The position numbers and the translations under genes are program-made. Shown here in pieces: positions 31,662 to 40,564 of a DNA stretch of 64,000 bases; position 1 is the stretch's first letter; each line of letters starts with the position of its first letter. The notes beneath the pieces are model-generated. The model did not search any database, was not told the origin of the DNA, and was given only the letters and a program-made list of their open reading frames with translations. The DNA is from an uncultured Oxalobacter sp. (GTDB taxonomy: Bacteria; Pseudomonadota; Gammaproteobacteria; Burkholderiales; Burkholderiaceae_D), in NCBI GenBank assembly GCA_934270705.1, contig CAKQQG010000004.1:1-64000 (forward strand), in the 5' to 3' direction.

Positions 31662-32156
31662 TCAGTCAAACGACATGGCACGCTCCGGTAACTGCAAAAT
31701 AGCATCGCGGTTCGTATAGGAAAAACATTTCGCAGCAGCCTCACGATAGGGTAGCCAGACCGCATTCAGATGCTCTTTCGGCGCCAGAACCACCGGGAAT
31801 TTTTCAGGTACCCAAAGCCCGTACACATGCTCCGTATTTTCCGTCACACCGGGCGCGAAACGGTGCCGCCACACCGAAAAAATTTCAAAGACATTCTCTG
31901 TTTTCCAGTCCTGCAGACAATCGGAAGACACCTCGTGATGTTCCGTACGGGGTTCGGTCGTGACAATCCGTATCCCCGTTTCCTCGAACACCTCGCGCAC
32001 GGCTGTCTGCTCCAGCGGCTCCGAGAGCGAATCACGCGACCCCGTCACCGATTGCCAGAAACCCGGACGATCGGCCCGTTCGATCAACAAAACATCCAGT
32101 TCCTTCGTATAAATCACGACCAGAACCGATTGCGGAATCTTGTATGTCACATTCAC
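31662..32156 (-). CDS. nudB: Dihydroneopterin triphosphate diphosphatase (Nudix)
   Basis: A 164-residue Nudix hydrolase acting early in folate synthesis. The Nudix box starts QSVTGSRDSLSEPL and continues TAVREVFEETGI, with the one-residue-longer loop seen in betaproteobacterial NudB. The C-terminal PKEHLNAVWLPYREAAAKC block fits the family. The start is GTG at 32156, shortly after aspS; the aspS-nudB order is common in Burkholderiales. With pabAB and pabC elsewhere in the window it adds a second folate locus. A hairpin (32167-32183) separates it from aspS. Confidence 0.9.
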   Translation of the reverse strand: MNVTYKIPQSVLVVIYTKELDVLLIERADRPGFWQSVTGSRDSLSEPLEQTAVREVFEETGIRIVTTEPRTEHHEVSSDCLQDWKTENVFEIFSVWRHRFAPGVTENTEHVYGLWVPEKFPVVLAPKEHLNAVWLPYREAAAKCFSYTNRDAILQLPERAMSFD

Positions 32157-32166
32157 AACAAAACAA

Positions 32167-32183
32167 GGGAGCGTTACGCTCCC
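32167..32183 (-). terminator. Weak terminator-like hairpin between aspS and nudB
   Basis: GGGAGCG-N3-CGCTCCC. On the minus strand it is followed by the T-rich TTGTTTTG, which runs into the nudB start. It may attenuate rather than end transcription. Confidence 0.4.
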
Positions 32184-32189
32184 ATTCCT

Positions 32190-34010
32190 TCAAGAGGCAG
32201 GCTGCGCCGTTTCGATCTTTCTCAGACGGATATGCAATTCCTGCAGCTGTTTTTCACTGACCGCCGATGGCGCCTGTGTCAACAGACACTGTGCACGCTG
32301 CGTTTTCGGGAAAGCGATCACATCGCGGATGGAATCCGAGCGGGTCATCAGGGTCACCAGACGATCCAGTCCGAAAGCCAGACCGCCGTGCGGCGGCGCG
32401 CCATATTGCAACGCATCCAGCAGAAAGCCGAATTTTTCCTTGGCTTCATCCGCACTGATCTTCAATGCACCGAATACCTTGCTCTGTACATCTTCCTTGT
32501 GGATACGAATCGAGCCACCGCCCAGTTCCCAACCGTTCAATACCATATCGTAGGCTTTGGCGCGGCAACGTCCCGGATCGCTTTCCAGGAAATCTTCATG
32601 ACCGTCTTTCGGGGAAGTAAACGGATGATGGCAGGCGACCCAGCGATTTTCCCCCTCATCATATTCAAACATCGGGAAATCGACTACCCACAGCGGTTTC
32701 CAGCCGTCTTCGAACAAACCATGTGCATGTCCGAAATCGGAATAACCGATCTTGTTCCTCAATGCACCCAGTGCATCGTTGACAATACGCGCCTTGTCTG
32801 CGCCGAAGAAAATCAGATCGCCGTTCTTTGCCCCCGTACGTTCCAGAATCTGCCGGATCGCCTCGTCCGTCAGGTTCTTGACGATCGGCGACTGCAATCC
32901 GGCTGCACCCTTGCTGATATCGTTGACACGGATATAGGCAAGACCCTTGGCGCCATAAATGCCGACGAACTGCGTATAGGCATCGATTTCCGAACGCGGC
33001 ATACCGGAACCTTCGGCCGATCCTCCGGGAACCAGCAAAGCCGCCACACGGCCACCCGGCATATTCGCCGCATTGCTGAACACCTTGAAAGGAACATCTT
33101 TCATGACATCCGTCAATTCGGTGAATTCCATCTTCACACGCAAATCCGGCTTGTCAGAACCGTATTTCGACATGGCCATTTCATACGTCATGACCGGGAA
33201 AGGATTCGGCAATTGCGTACCCAGCGTCGTAGCGAAAATATGACGGATCATGTTTTCGAACAGATCGCGGATTTCCTGTTCACTCGCAAAAGACATTTCA
33301 CAATCGATCTGCGTGAATTCAGGCTGGCGATCCGCTCTCAAATCCTCGTCGCGGAAACATTTCGTAATCTGGTAATAACGATCGAAACCTGCGACCATCA
33401 ACAACTGTTTGAACAGCTGCGGCGACTGCGGCAATGCGAAAAATTCTCCCGGATTGACGCGGGAAGGCACAAGGTAATCGCGTGCGCCTTCCGGTGTCGA
33501 TTTGGTCAGCATCGGCGTTTCGATATCGATGAAACCGTTTTCATCGAGATACTTGCGAACCTCCATGGCGACCTTGTAGCGCAAACGCAAATTATTCTGC
33601 ATCTGCGGGCGACGCAAATCGAGTACCCTGTGAGTCAGGCGAGTCGTTTCGGAAAGATGTTCGTCATCGAGCTGGAACGGGGGCGTGACCGAAGGATTGA
33701 GCACTTCCAGTTTTTCACAAAACACCTCGACTTTTCCCGATGCCAGATTGTCGTTGGCAGTACCTGCCGGACGTTCGCGTACCGTGCCTGTCACCTGAAT
33801 ACAGTATTCGTTACGGATCGATTCCGCGATTTTGAACACTTCCGGCCGATCCGGATCGCATACGACCTGAACCAGCCCTTCACGATCCCGCATATCGATA
33901 AATATGATGCCGCCATGATCGCGACGCCGGTGTACCCAGCCGCACAAGGTTACAGTCTGACCGAGCAATGCTTCGGTGGTAAGGCCACAATAATTCGTTC
34001 GCATGGACAT
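32190..34010 (-). CDS. aspS: Aspartyl-tRNA synthetase, possibly non-discriminating
   Basis: A 606-residue bacterial-type class II synthetase. The N-terminal OB fold is [23 protein letters not shown]; class II motif 2 is [18 protein letters not shown]; the GAD insertion follows; motif 3 is [10 protein letters not shown]. The His in RRRDHGG matches the form found in the relaxed Pseudomonas aeruginosa enzyme, which also charges tRNA(Asn), whereas E. coli has Leu there. Relaxed specificity is therefore inferred and would require GatCAB. Start ATG 34010 or the second Met at 34004 are both possible. fmdB upstream ends in its own terminator. Confidence 0.96.
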   Translation of the reverse strand: MSMRTNYCGLTTEALLGQTVTLCGWVHRRRDHGGIIFIDMRDREGLVQVVCDPDRPEVFKIAESIRNEYCIQVTGTVRERPAGTANDNLASGKVEVFCEKLEVLNPSVTPPFQLDDEHLSETTRLTHRVLDLRRPQMQNNLRLRYKVAMEVRKYLDENGFIDIETPMLTKSTPEGARDYLVPSRVNPGEFFALPQSPQLFKQLLMVAGFDRYYQITKCFRDEDLRADRQPEFTQIDCEMSFASEQEIRDLFENMIRHIFATTLGTQLPNPFPVMTYEMAMSKYGSDKPDLRVKMEFTELTDVMKDVPFKVFSNAANMPGGRVAALLVPGGSAEGSGMPRSEIDAYTQFVGIYGAKGLAYIRVNDISKGAAGLQSPIVKNLTDEAIRQILERTGAKNGDLIFFGADKARIVNDALGALRNKIGYSDFGHAHGLFEDGWKPLWVVDFPMFEYDEGENRWVACHHPFTSPKDGHEDFLESDPGRCRAKAYDMVLNGWELGGGSIRIHKEDVQSKVFGALKISADEAKEKFGFLLDALQYGAPPHGGLAFGLDRLVTLMTRSDSIRDVIAFPKTQRAQCLLTQAPSAVSEKQLQELHIRLRKIETAQPAS

Positions 34011-34111
34011 AACTATCTACTTTTTATCTATTTATCTATAAAGGTTCGTGATCCGTCGAATCTTCCCGTTCACGTCATGAAGCCGGTCAATCGCCAATGT
34101 ACCGGACATCG

Positions 34112-34140
34112 AAAAACAGGTCTGACCACGCAGACCTGTT
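34112..34140 (-). terminator. Terminator downstream of fmdB
   Basis: AACAGGTCTG and CAGACCTGTT around a six-base loop, followed on the minus strand by TTTTT. It separates fmdB from aspS, so aspS needs its own promoter. Confidence 0.85.
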
Positions 34141-34144
34141 CATA

Positions 34145-34408
34145 TCAACCGCATGTACCGGTATCCGGATTGCTCATCGGGCAGCAACTGCACGCCGAAC
34201 CGCCTGCATGTGCGTGGCCGCCATGGTCATTCTTGAAATCGGTTTCATACCAGCCCGTTCCTTTCAGCTGGAACGCCGCAGCCGTCAGCTGTTTCCTGAA
34301 ACTTTCTTTACCGCAGGAAGGGCAAACCGTCAGCGGTTTGTCAGACAATTTTTGCAGCACATCCTTGGAAAAACCGCATGCTTCACAACGATAAGCATAA
34401 ATTGGCAT
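34145..34408 (-). CDS. FmdB-type zinc ribbon protein
   Basis: An 87-residue protein of the FmdB/regulatory zinc ribbon family. It starts MPIYAYRCEACGFSKD, and two CxxC pairs (CEAC and CPSC) would hold one zinc. The tail is rich in His, Gly and Cys (HGGHAHAGGSACSCC), which may bind metal as well. GGAG lies nine bases before ATG 34408. In many Burkholderiales a DUF502 membrane protein gene sits between fmdB and aspS; here it is absent. The function of the family is unclear despite the regulatory name. Confidence 0.9.
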   Translation of the reverse strand: MPIYAYRCEACGFSKDVLQKLSDKPLTVCPSCGKESFRKQLTAAAFQLKGTGWYETDFKNDHGGHAHAGGSACSCCPMSNPDTGTCG

Positions 34409-34478
34409 TTTCAACTCCAAAAAATCCCGTAAGCACGAGATTATAGTTCTTTTCAAAAATAAATACACGAAATCAGGC

Positions 34479-35897
34479 TCATGCCGTGTTTCCGGTTCTT
34501 CCGGGAAACAGGGAACCTGCGACCATACCGATTATGCTCATTCCGAAACCGACCAACTGTGGTGGACAAACGCCATCCGGACAAACGATCTCCATCATCA
34601 CCCAGGCCACCAGTCCCAGTATGATGGATGTCAGCGCGCCACGATTATTGGCGTATTTCCAGAAAAAACCGAATATCAGCGGAACAAACGCCGCCACCAG
34701 CGTGATCTTGTAAGCGTTTTCAACCATCTCGAAAATGCTTGAATCGGTATTCATGGCAAAGATAGTAACGATTCCGGCAAAAACAAGCACCACAATACGC
34801 ATCATCAACAGGGATTGCTTATCCGTCAGATTCGGCAACATCTCCTTCAGGACGTTTTCGGAAAAAGTCACCGATGGCGCAAGCAATGTGGCGCTGGCAC
34901 AGCTTTTGATAGCCGATAACAAGGCGCCAAAGAACATAACCTGCGCGAAAACAGGCATATAGGTCATGATCATGACCGGCAGTATCATCTGGGAATCCTG
35001 ATCGATATATTGTGCCACCAGCGAAGGATCCACCAGTGTCGCCGCATAACACAAAAACATCGGAATCAGCGCGAACAGCAAATAGAAAATACCGCCGACG
35101 ATCGAGGCATTTCTGGCCACATTCTCGTTTTTCGACGAGGCCACCCGCTGGAAAACATCCTGTTGCGGCATCGAGCCGAACATCAATGTGATCCAGGCAC
35201 CGAAAAACCAGAGAATATCCCGCAATTCAGGTTTCGGATAGATCCGCAATTTTCCGGCTTCGGCCGCATGCCGGATGACGACATCGGCACCGCCGACCAT
35301 ACCGGACACTTCCCAGCCGATATAGACGATGCCGACCACGATGATGATCATTTGCAGAAAATCGGTGATCGCCACAGACCACATTCCCCCCATCAGGGTA
35401 TAAACCAGCACACTGACCGAACCGATCACCATCCCCATATTCATGGAAATGACGCCACCCGAAATGACATTGAACACCAGACCGAGCGCCTTGATCTGCG
35501 CGGCGACCCAACCAAGATAGGAAATGACGATACAAAGCGACACGATAATCTCGACCGTTCTGCCATAGCGATTACGGTAATAATCGCTGATCGTCATGAG
35601 ATTCATCCGGTACAGGCGTTTGGCGAACAGGATACCGACAAGAACCAGACACATGGCCGACCCGAACGGATCGGCAATCACACCGGTGAAACCCTCTTTA
35701 ACGAAGGTGGCCGGAATCCCGAGAACCGCCTCGGAACCGAACCATGTCGCAAACACCGTAGCAGTCACGACAGACATCGGCAACGAGCGGCCGGCGATTG
35801 CATAATCTTTTGAATTCCTGACATAACGCGCCGCATATATTCCAATGCCGACGGAAATGATCCAGTACAGAACAACGAACCAGATGAGTGTATTCAT
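34479..35897 (-). CDS. Sodium:solute symporter (SSS family)
   Basis: A 472-residue membrane protein with about 13 helices. SSS landmarks are YAIAGRSLPMSVVTATVFATWFGSEAVLG near the N-terminus, the helix-3 SDYYRNRYGR segment, GGMWSVAITDFLQ (typical sodium-site region) and the mid-protein QDVFQRV. This shape is that of the broad proline/pantothenate/urea-like group, and the substrate cannot be told. ATG 35897 gives a normal N-terminus; the open frame upstream of it looks non-coding. fmdB follows after about 70 bases. Confidence 0.9.
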   Translation of the reverse strand: MNTLIWFVVLYWIISVGIGIYAARYVRNSKDYAIAGRSLPMSVVTATVFATWFGSEAVLGIPATFVKEGFTGVIADPFGSAMCLVLVGILFAKRLYRMNLMTISDYYRNRYGRTVEIIVSLCIVISYLGWVAAQIKALGLVFNVISGGVISMNMGMVIGSVSVLVYTLMGGMWSVAITDFLQMIIIVVGIVYIGWEVSGMVGGADVVIRHAAEAGKLRIYPKPELRDILWFFGAWITLMFGSMPQQDVFQRVASSKNENVARNASIVGGIFYLLFALIPMFLCYAATLVDPSLVAQYIDQDSQMILPVMIMTYMPVFAQVMFFGALLSAIKSCASATLLAPSVTFSENVLKEMLPNLTDKQSLLMMRIVVLVFAGIVTIFAMNTDSSIFEMVENAYKITLVAAFVPLIFGFFWKYANNRGALTSIILGLVAWVMMEIVCPDGVCPPQLVGFGMSIIGMVAGSLFPGRTGNTA

Positions 35898-36043
35898 GAA
35901 AGTGCATACAGGAAATGACGCGTTGGAAACGGTGCTGATTATACTGGCAGAGCGAGGATTCATACGAAAATTTTTCGTATGAAAACACGGCACCTTTCCT
36001 TGCAAAAAGCCGGTCTGTTGTTTTATTTGAACAGATTGCAAAT

Positions 36044-37606
36044 TCAGAAAAACAAGGCGCCACCCGCAAGGAAACCCGCCAGCAGAATACCGATCAGTAC
36101 ACCACCGGCAAAGTACATGAAACGGCTGAGACGCCGATTGATTGCATCCTGTCCGCTCTGCAATCGCTCAAGTCGTCTGAAGTTGTCATCCGGTCGCGCG
36201 ATCGCTTCCAGCGCTTCCTGAACCAGACGTGGCAACTGCGGGAAAATACGGCTGTAATGGGTGGACTCGATCCTGAACCGTTCGATCAGTCCTTTCATGC
36301 CAACCTGTTCCTCCATCCAGTTTTCCAGAAACGGTTTGGCAGTTTTCCACAAATCAAGATCGGGATCCAGCTGTCTGCCGAGCCCCTCGATATTGAGCAT
36401 CGTTTTTTGCAACAGAAAAAGCTGCGGTTGTATCTCGATATTGAAACGGCGCGAAGTCTGGAACAGCCGCATGAGAACCAGCCCGAACGAAAAATCCCTG
36501 AGCGGCCGGTCGAACATCGGTTCGCAACAGGTTCTGACCGCCGCTTCCAATTCCACGACACTGGTATCGGGCGGCGCCCATCCCGACTCGATATTGGCTT
36601 GCGCCACCATCTTGTAATCACGCCGGAAAAAAGCGACGAAATTTCTGGAAAGATATTCCTTGTCGAAATCGTCCAGCATGCCGACGATTCCCAGATCCAG
36701 TGCGATATACCGCCCGAAAGTCTCCGGTTCCACGGAAATCAGGATATTGCCGGGATGCATATCGGCATGGAAAAACGCATCCCTGAAAACCTGGGTCAGG
36801 AAAATTTCCACGCCGTCGCTGGCCAGTTTTTTCAGATCGAGTCCTGCTTCGACAAGCCTGTCCGTCTGCGAGATCGGGATACCGATCATCTTTTCCATCA
36901 CAATGACATCGGTAGAACAGTAATCCCAGAAAATCTCCGGCACGATCAGCTTGTCGGAACCGGCGAAATTCCTGCGCAACTGGCTGTAATTCGCCGCTTC
37001 GCGCATCAGATCCAGTTCGTCATGAAGCGATTTGTCGAATTCATGCACAACCGCAGTCAGCCGCAAGCGCTTTCCGTCACGCCAGAATTTTTCCCCAAGC
37101 GCTGCAAACAGATACAACAGTTCGATATCGCGTCCGATCCGCTTTTGCATTTCCGGACGCAAGACCTTGACCGCGACTTCACGCCCGTTATGCAAGGTCG
37201 CAAAATGCACCTGAGCCACGGATGCGGATGCAACAGGAGTGCGATCGAACGATGCAAACAGCTTTTCAGGCGGAGCACCCAGCGATCGCGTTATCTGTCC
37301 GATAGCCAGTGAAGGGTCGAAAGGGGTAACCCGATCCTGCAATTTCTCCAGTTCGTCAGCGATTTCCGTCGGCAACAAATCGCGTCTGGTCGAAAGCATC
37401 TGCCCGAACTTGATGAAAATCGGCCCCAATTCTTCCAGTGCCTTGCGCAATCTGGCGGCTGGAGGTACCGATATATTCCGCCAGAAAAACAGGCAACGAT
37501 ACAAAACCGCCAGACGCCGCCCCGGAAAGTACGACACGGCCATCTCGTCCAGCCCATACCGGAAAAGAATGTAAAAAATCACGATCAGCCGCCAGACCTT
37601 TCGCAT
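36044..37606 (-). CDS. ubiB: UbiB, ubiquinone biosynthesis ABC1/ADCK-type kinase
   Basis: A 520-residue atypical kinase needed for ubiquinone production. The family-specific KxGQ block is FIKFGQMLSTRRDLLP. The Ala-rich loop is ASASVAQVH, the catalytic segment is FHADMHPGNIL, and the metal-binding part is ALDLGIVG. Two C-terminal membrane helices (FMYFAGGVLIGILLAGFLAGGALFF) anchor it. An ACAGGAT site precedes ATG 37606. It lies downstream of ubiE and the Tim44-like gene, but a terminator in the 190-base gap suggests separate transcription. Confidence 0.96.
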   Translation of the reverse strand: MRKVWRLIVIFYILFRYGLDEMAVSYFPGRRLAVLYRCLFFWRNISVPPAARLRKALEELGPIFIKFGQMLSTRRDLLPTEIADELEKLQDRVTPFDPSLAIGQITRSLGAPPEKLFASFDRTPVASASVAQVHFATLHNGREVAVKVLRPEMQKRIGRDIELLYLFAALGEKFWRDGKRLRLTAVVHEFDKSLHDELDLMREAANYSQLRRNFAGSDKLIVPEIFWDYCSTDVIVMEKMIGIPISQTDRLVEAGLDLKKLASDGVEIFLTQVFRDAFFHADMHPGNILISVEPETFGRYIALDLGIVGMLDDFDKEYLSRNFVAFFRRDYKMVAQANIESGWAPPDTSVVELEAAVRTCCEPMFDRPLRDFSFGLVLMRLFQTSRRFNIEIQPQLFLLQKTMLNIEGLGRQLDPDLDLWKTAKPFLENWMEEQVGMKGLIERFRIESTHYSRIFPQLPRLVQEALEAIARPDDNFRRLERLQSGQDAINRRLSRFMYFAGGVLIGILLAGFLAGGALFF

Positions 37607-37730
37607 TATCCTGTCGCCCCCAATTCTCCGTACCCGATCATATGCTTTTCGATCCCTGACATACGATATGTCATTTTGAGGTATCTGACCATAGACTGTC
37701 CGGCAAAACACACATGTAACATCCCCCGCC

Positions 37731-37769
37731 CAAAAACAAAACCGTCCGCAACGCAACGCGGACGGTTTT
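37731..37769 (-). terminator. Terminator downstream of the Tim44-like gene
   Basis: A 12-bp stem AAAACCGTCCGC (37738-37749) with GCGGACGGTTTT (37758-37769). The minus strand continues TTTGTTTTTG. Confidence 0.85.
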
Positions 37770-37795
37770 GCACGCAACAGGCTTTCAGCAGCGTA

Positions 37796-38722
37796 TCATG
37801 ACAACTGCTGGATACCCGCCAATACCCAGCCGCCCTTTTTGGAAATCGGTCGCGTCAGATTCCATACTTCCTCAAACGGTTCAGGAACAGCCCCTTCAGA
37901 CTCACGAATCTTGCCGCTGAATTTCACACTGGCCATATATTCATGATCCAGCGTTTCAATACCCAGCAATTCGGCATCCAGCGACACAACATCGGTCACA
38001 TTCGGCGCCGTACCGCGTTCCTGAAGCTGCAACCTGATTTCAGCAAACATTTCCGGCGTCGTGAATTCATGGATGTCGTTGATATCCCCCTTGTCCCATG
38101 CCGCCTGCATCCGGATAAAGTAGGACTTTGCCGCTCTCAGGAAGGCCGGAACATCGAAATCGGCCGGAATCCCCCAGTTACCGTTACCGGTATCCGCGCC
38201 CGGCATACCGGCGGCTGCCGTTCCCGTGAACGAATGCGGCAATGCGGAACCGATCTCCGGCGTTCCCGAATGCGTATAACCCGCATTCTGGTAATTGCCA
38301 GCATAGGCATTGGCATCCTGTTCACGCCGTTTTCCCGAAAACCGCCGCATGAGGAAACGGACGACACAGAAAATGATGATCAGCATCAAAACCGTACTGA
38401 TCATATTCGCCATGCCTGCGCCGATACCGAAGTGACTCAACAATGCACCCAGACCGAGACCCAGCAATGCGCCCCCCAGAATGCCGCCCCACCGGCTGGC
38501 AGGACGAGGTGTATTGGCAGCCTGTGACGGATTGGTTGCACGCTGTCCCTGCTGTGCCTGCTGGCCGGGTTGCGCCATATTGCGCTGCATGGGTGCGATA
38601 CGACCGATATTGGATGACTGGCGTCCGAACGACCCGCCGCCCAGCCTTCTGGCCTCCGCATCCGTCATGACCATGGATGCAAGACCTGCCACCAAAACAA
38701 ATGCAAGCAAAAGTTTTTTCAT
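37796..38722 (-). CDS. Tim44-like domain membrane protein
   Basis: 308 residues. A signal-like N-terminus (residues 1-23) is followed by a Gln/Asn/Pro-rich stretch, a glycine-rich hydrophobic segment and a membrane helix (about residues 100-120, ISTVLMLIIIFCVVRFL). The C-terminal Tim44-like domain (about 180-305) contains AFLRAAKSYFIRMQAAWDKGDINDIHEFTTPEMF and ends PISKKGGWVLAGIQQL. It lies 12 bases after ubiE with an AGGAG site, the usual ubiE-Tim44-ubiB order of Burkholderiales. The domain may bind a partner protein or lipid; the role is not known. Confidence 0.9.
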   Translation of the reverse strand: MKKLLLAFVLVAGLASMVMTDAEARRLGGGSFGRQSSNIGRIAPMQRNMAQPGQQAQQGQRATNPSQAANTPRPASRWGGILGGALLGLGLGALLSHFGIGAGMANMISTVLMLIIIFCVVRFLMRRFSGKRREQDANAYAGNYQNAGYTHSGTPEIGSALPHSFTGTAAAGMPGADTGNGNWGIPADFDVPAFLRAAKSYFIRMQAAWDKGDINDIHEFTTPEMFAEIRLQLQERGTAPNVTDVVSLDAELLGIETLDHEYMASVKFSGKIRESEGAVPEPFEEVWNLTRPISKKGGWVLAGIQQLS

Positions 38723-38734
38723 AAATCTCCTGTG

Positions 38735-39469
38735 TTATAACTTCATGCCCGTATGAAGTGCGACCACTCCCGCAGTCAGATTGAAAAATCTGGCGCACAC
38801 GAACCCGGCATCCTCAAGCATTTTCTGCAACGTCGCCTGATCCGGATGAACCCGTATCGATTCTGCCAGATAAAGATAACTGTCCGCGCTTTTCGCCACA
38901 TGCTTTCCCAGCCATGGCAACACGGAAAATGAATACATATCATACAGGTTCTGCAAAGGTTTCCAAACCCTTGAAAATTCGAGAATCAGCAACTTGCCGC
39001 CCCGCTTCAACACACGGTGCATTTCCCGCAAGGCATCTTCCTTGTGCGTCATGTTCCTGAGGCCGAACGATACGATCACCCTGTCGAAATAATCGTCCGG
39101 AAACGGCAGTTTCTCCGCGTCACATACCATCACCGGAAGCAAAACCCCCTTGTCGAGCAAACGATCCCGACCATATTGCAGCATGGTCTCATTGATATCG
39201 GTCAGCCATACCTGACCTTCAGGGCCGACCTGTCTGGCGAAAGCCAGTGCCAGATCGCCCGTTCCGCCCGCGACATCCAGCACCCGAAAGCCCTTCCGGA
39301 TACCGGCCTGCGACACGGCGAACGCCTTCCATACCCTGTGCAGACCTCCAGACATCAGATCGTTCATCAGATCATAATGTCTGGCCACCTGATTGAACAC
39401 ATCGGCTACCTTCCCCGCTTTTTCGTGTTCATCGATTTTCTGGAAACCGAAATGCGTCAGTTTGCCCAT
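38735..39469 (-). CDS. ubiE: UbiE, ubiquinone/menaquinone C-methyltransferase
   Basis: A 244-residue SAM-dependent C-methyltransferase. The N-terminus has [28 protein letters not shown], the SAM motif is [15 protein letters not shown], and [39 protein letters not shown] is the UbiE signature. The C-terminus ends [15 protein letters not shown]. The HIT gene upstream ends three bases before the start, so they share a transcript that goes on into the Tim44-like gene. Confidence 0.97.
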   Translation of the reverse strand: MGKLTHFGFQKIDEHEKAGKVADVFNQVARHYDLMNDLMSGGLHRVWKAFAVSQAGIRKGFRVLDVAGGTGDLALAFARQVGPEGQVWLTDINETMLQYGRDRLLDKGVLLPVMVCDAEKLPFPDDYFDRVIVSFGLRNMTHKEDALREMHRVLKRGGKLLILEFSRVWKPLQNLYDMYSFSVLPWLGKHVAKSADSYLYLAESIRVHPDQATLQKMLEDAGFVCARFFNLTAGVVALHTGMKL

Positions 39470-39472
39470 AAA

Positions 39473-39928
39473 TCACAAACCCCGCGCAGGGCCATATTGA
39501 GCCGTCAACACTTCCTCAAGCCGCTTGCGCAATTCCGGCAAACGGCTCTTGCGTTCCCTTATCGCCCGTTCATCCGCACATCTTCTGGCGACAGACCAGA
39601 CCGAATCGGGAAAATGCGCATCATCGGCATAGCGCGGAATCACATGCCAGTGCAAATGCGGCACCATATTGCCCAATGACGCCAGATTGATCTTGTCAGG
39701 CTGCATCACTTGCCTGACACACCGTTCCACCAGCCAGACGACACTCATCAGTTCCATCCTGTCCTTTTCGTCAAGATCGGTCATTTCAGCGACGTGACGA
39801 TTCCAGATCACACGGCAAAAACCCGGATAACCCGCCTCATCAACCACAATGACCCGCCAGTTTTCACCAGCATAAATCATGCCGTCCTGATTCCGTGAAC
39901 AAAGCACACATTCTTTTATCAAGGCCAT
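39473..39928 (-). CDS. HIT family hydrolase/transferase
   Basis: A 151-residue histidine-triad protein. The active motif HLHWHVIPR (HxHxH) lies past the middle, and the N-terminal CVLC with the motif WRVIVVDEAGYPGFCRVIWNRH is typical of the bacterial HIT-like subgroup. It probably hydrolyses a nucleotide phosphoramidate or dinucleoside polyphosphate; the substrate is not known. ATG 39928 overlaps the stop of the YqaA gene (TGATG), so coupling is likely. ubiE follows after three bases. Confidence 0.9.
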   Translation of the reverse strand: MALIKECVLCSRNQDGMIYAGENWRVIVVDEAGYPGFCRVIWNRHVAEMTDLDEKDRMELMSVVWLVERCVRQVMQPDKINLASLGNMVPHLHWHVIPRYADDAHFPDSVWSVARRCADERAIRERKSRLPELRKRLEEVLTAQYGPARGL

Positions 39929-40419
39929 CACCCCAAAAACTGCGCGAGTCCGCGCCATGAACTGTCAGGAATATACAAAAGCAGCCAAGTCATCACAATA
40001 TAACGCCCGAGCTTGCCGATCGCCATATAGATGACACAGGGCCAGAAAGGCAGTTTCAGCCAGCCCCCCAGCGTACAAAGCGGATCGCCGATACCCGGCA
40101 GCCAGCTCAGCAACATCGTCTTGGCGCCATGCCTTTCCAGCCAGCCGAACCACAACGCCTTGCGCTCTTTGGCAAACGCCTCTTTCGCGCCATACCCTAT
40201 CCAGTAATTCAGCATACCGCCCAACGTGTTCCCCGCTGTGGCGACAGCCATCACCGGCCAGAACAGCGTCCTGTCCGCGACGACGACCGCGAAAACCGCC
40301 GGTTCCGAACCGAGCGGCAGCAAGGTGGCCGACACGAAACTGACAATGAATACCGATGTCAGCCCGACCTGCGGAACCGCCAGATAACCCAGTATCCAGT
40401 GAACGGCCGACTCGATCAT
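39928..40419 (-). CDS. YqaA family membrane protein (DedA/VTT superfamily)
   Basis: A 163-residue inner-membrane protein with about four hydrophobic helices. FVSATLLPLGSEPAVFAVV, ATAGNTLGGMLNYWIGYGA, SWLPGIGDPLCTLGGWLKLPFWPC and the downstream Gly/Arg segment match YqaA. Relatives in the DedA/VTT superfamily move lipids between membrane leaflets; whether YqaA does so is unknown. First gene of the yqaA-HIT-ubiE run, divergent from ilvA with a 145-base spacer. Confidence 0.9.
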   Translation of the reverse strand: MIESAVHWILGYLAVPQVGLTSVFIVSFVSATLLPLGSEPAVFAVVVADRTLFWPVMAVATAGNTLGGMLNYWIGYGAKEAFAKERKALWFGWLERHGAKTMLLSWLPGIGDPLCTLGGWLKLPFWPCVIYMAIGKLGRYIVMTWLLLYIPDSSWRGLAQFLG

Positions 40420-40564
40420 GTTGAACCTTGCAATCCTTTCGCCGTATCAGGCACGGCACAAACGCTGTGCACAATCTGTGAAGAAGCGCCCAGCAAAAAA
40501 GACCAAGCATACCAGACGGGGATTATAATGTTGCGAAAAATTACAGACGTTGTCCAGTATCATC

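Noticed and set aside
31770..34394. Open frame of 874 codons on the plus strand
   Set aside because: It runs antisense to aspS. Its predicted protein is rich in Arg, His and Gln without any known domain, as expected for a mirror of a conserved gene.
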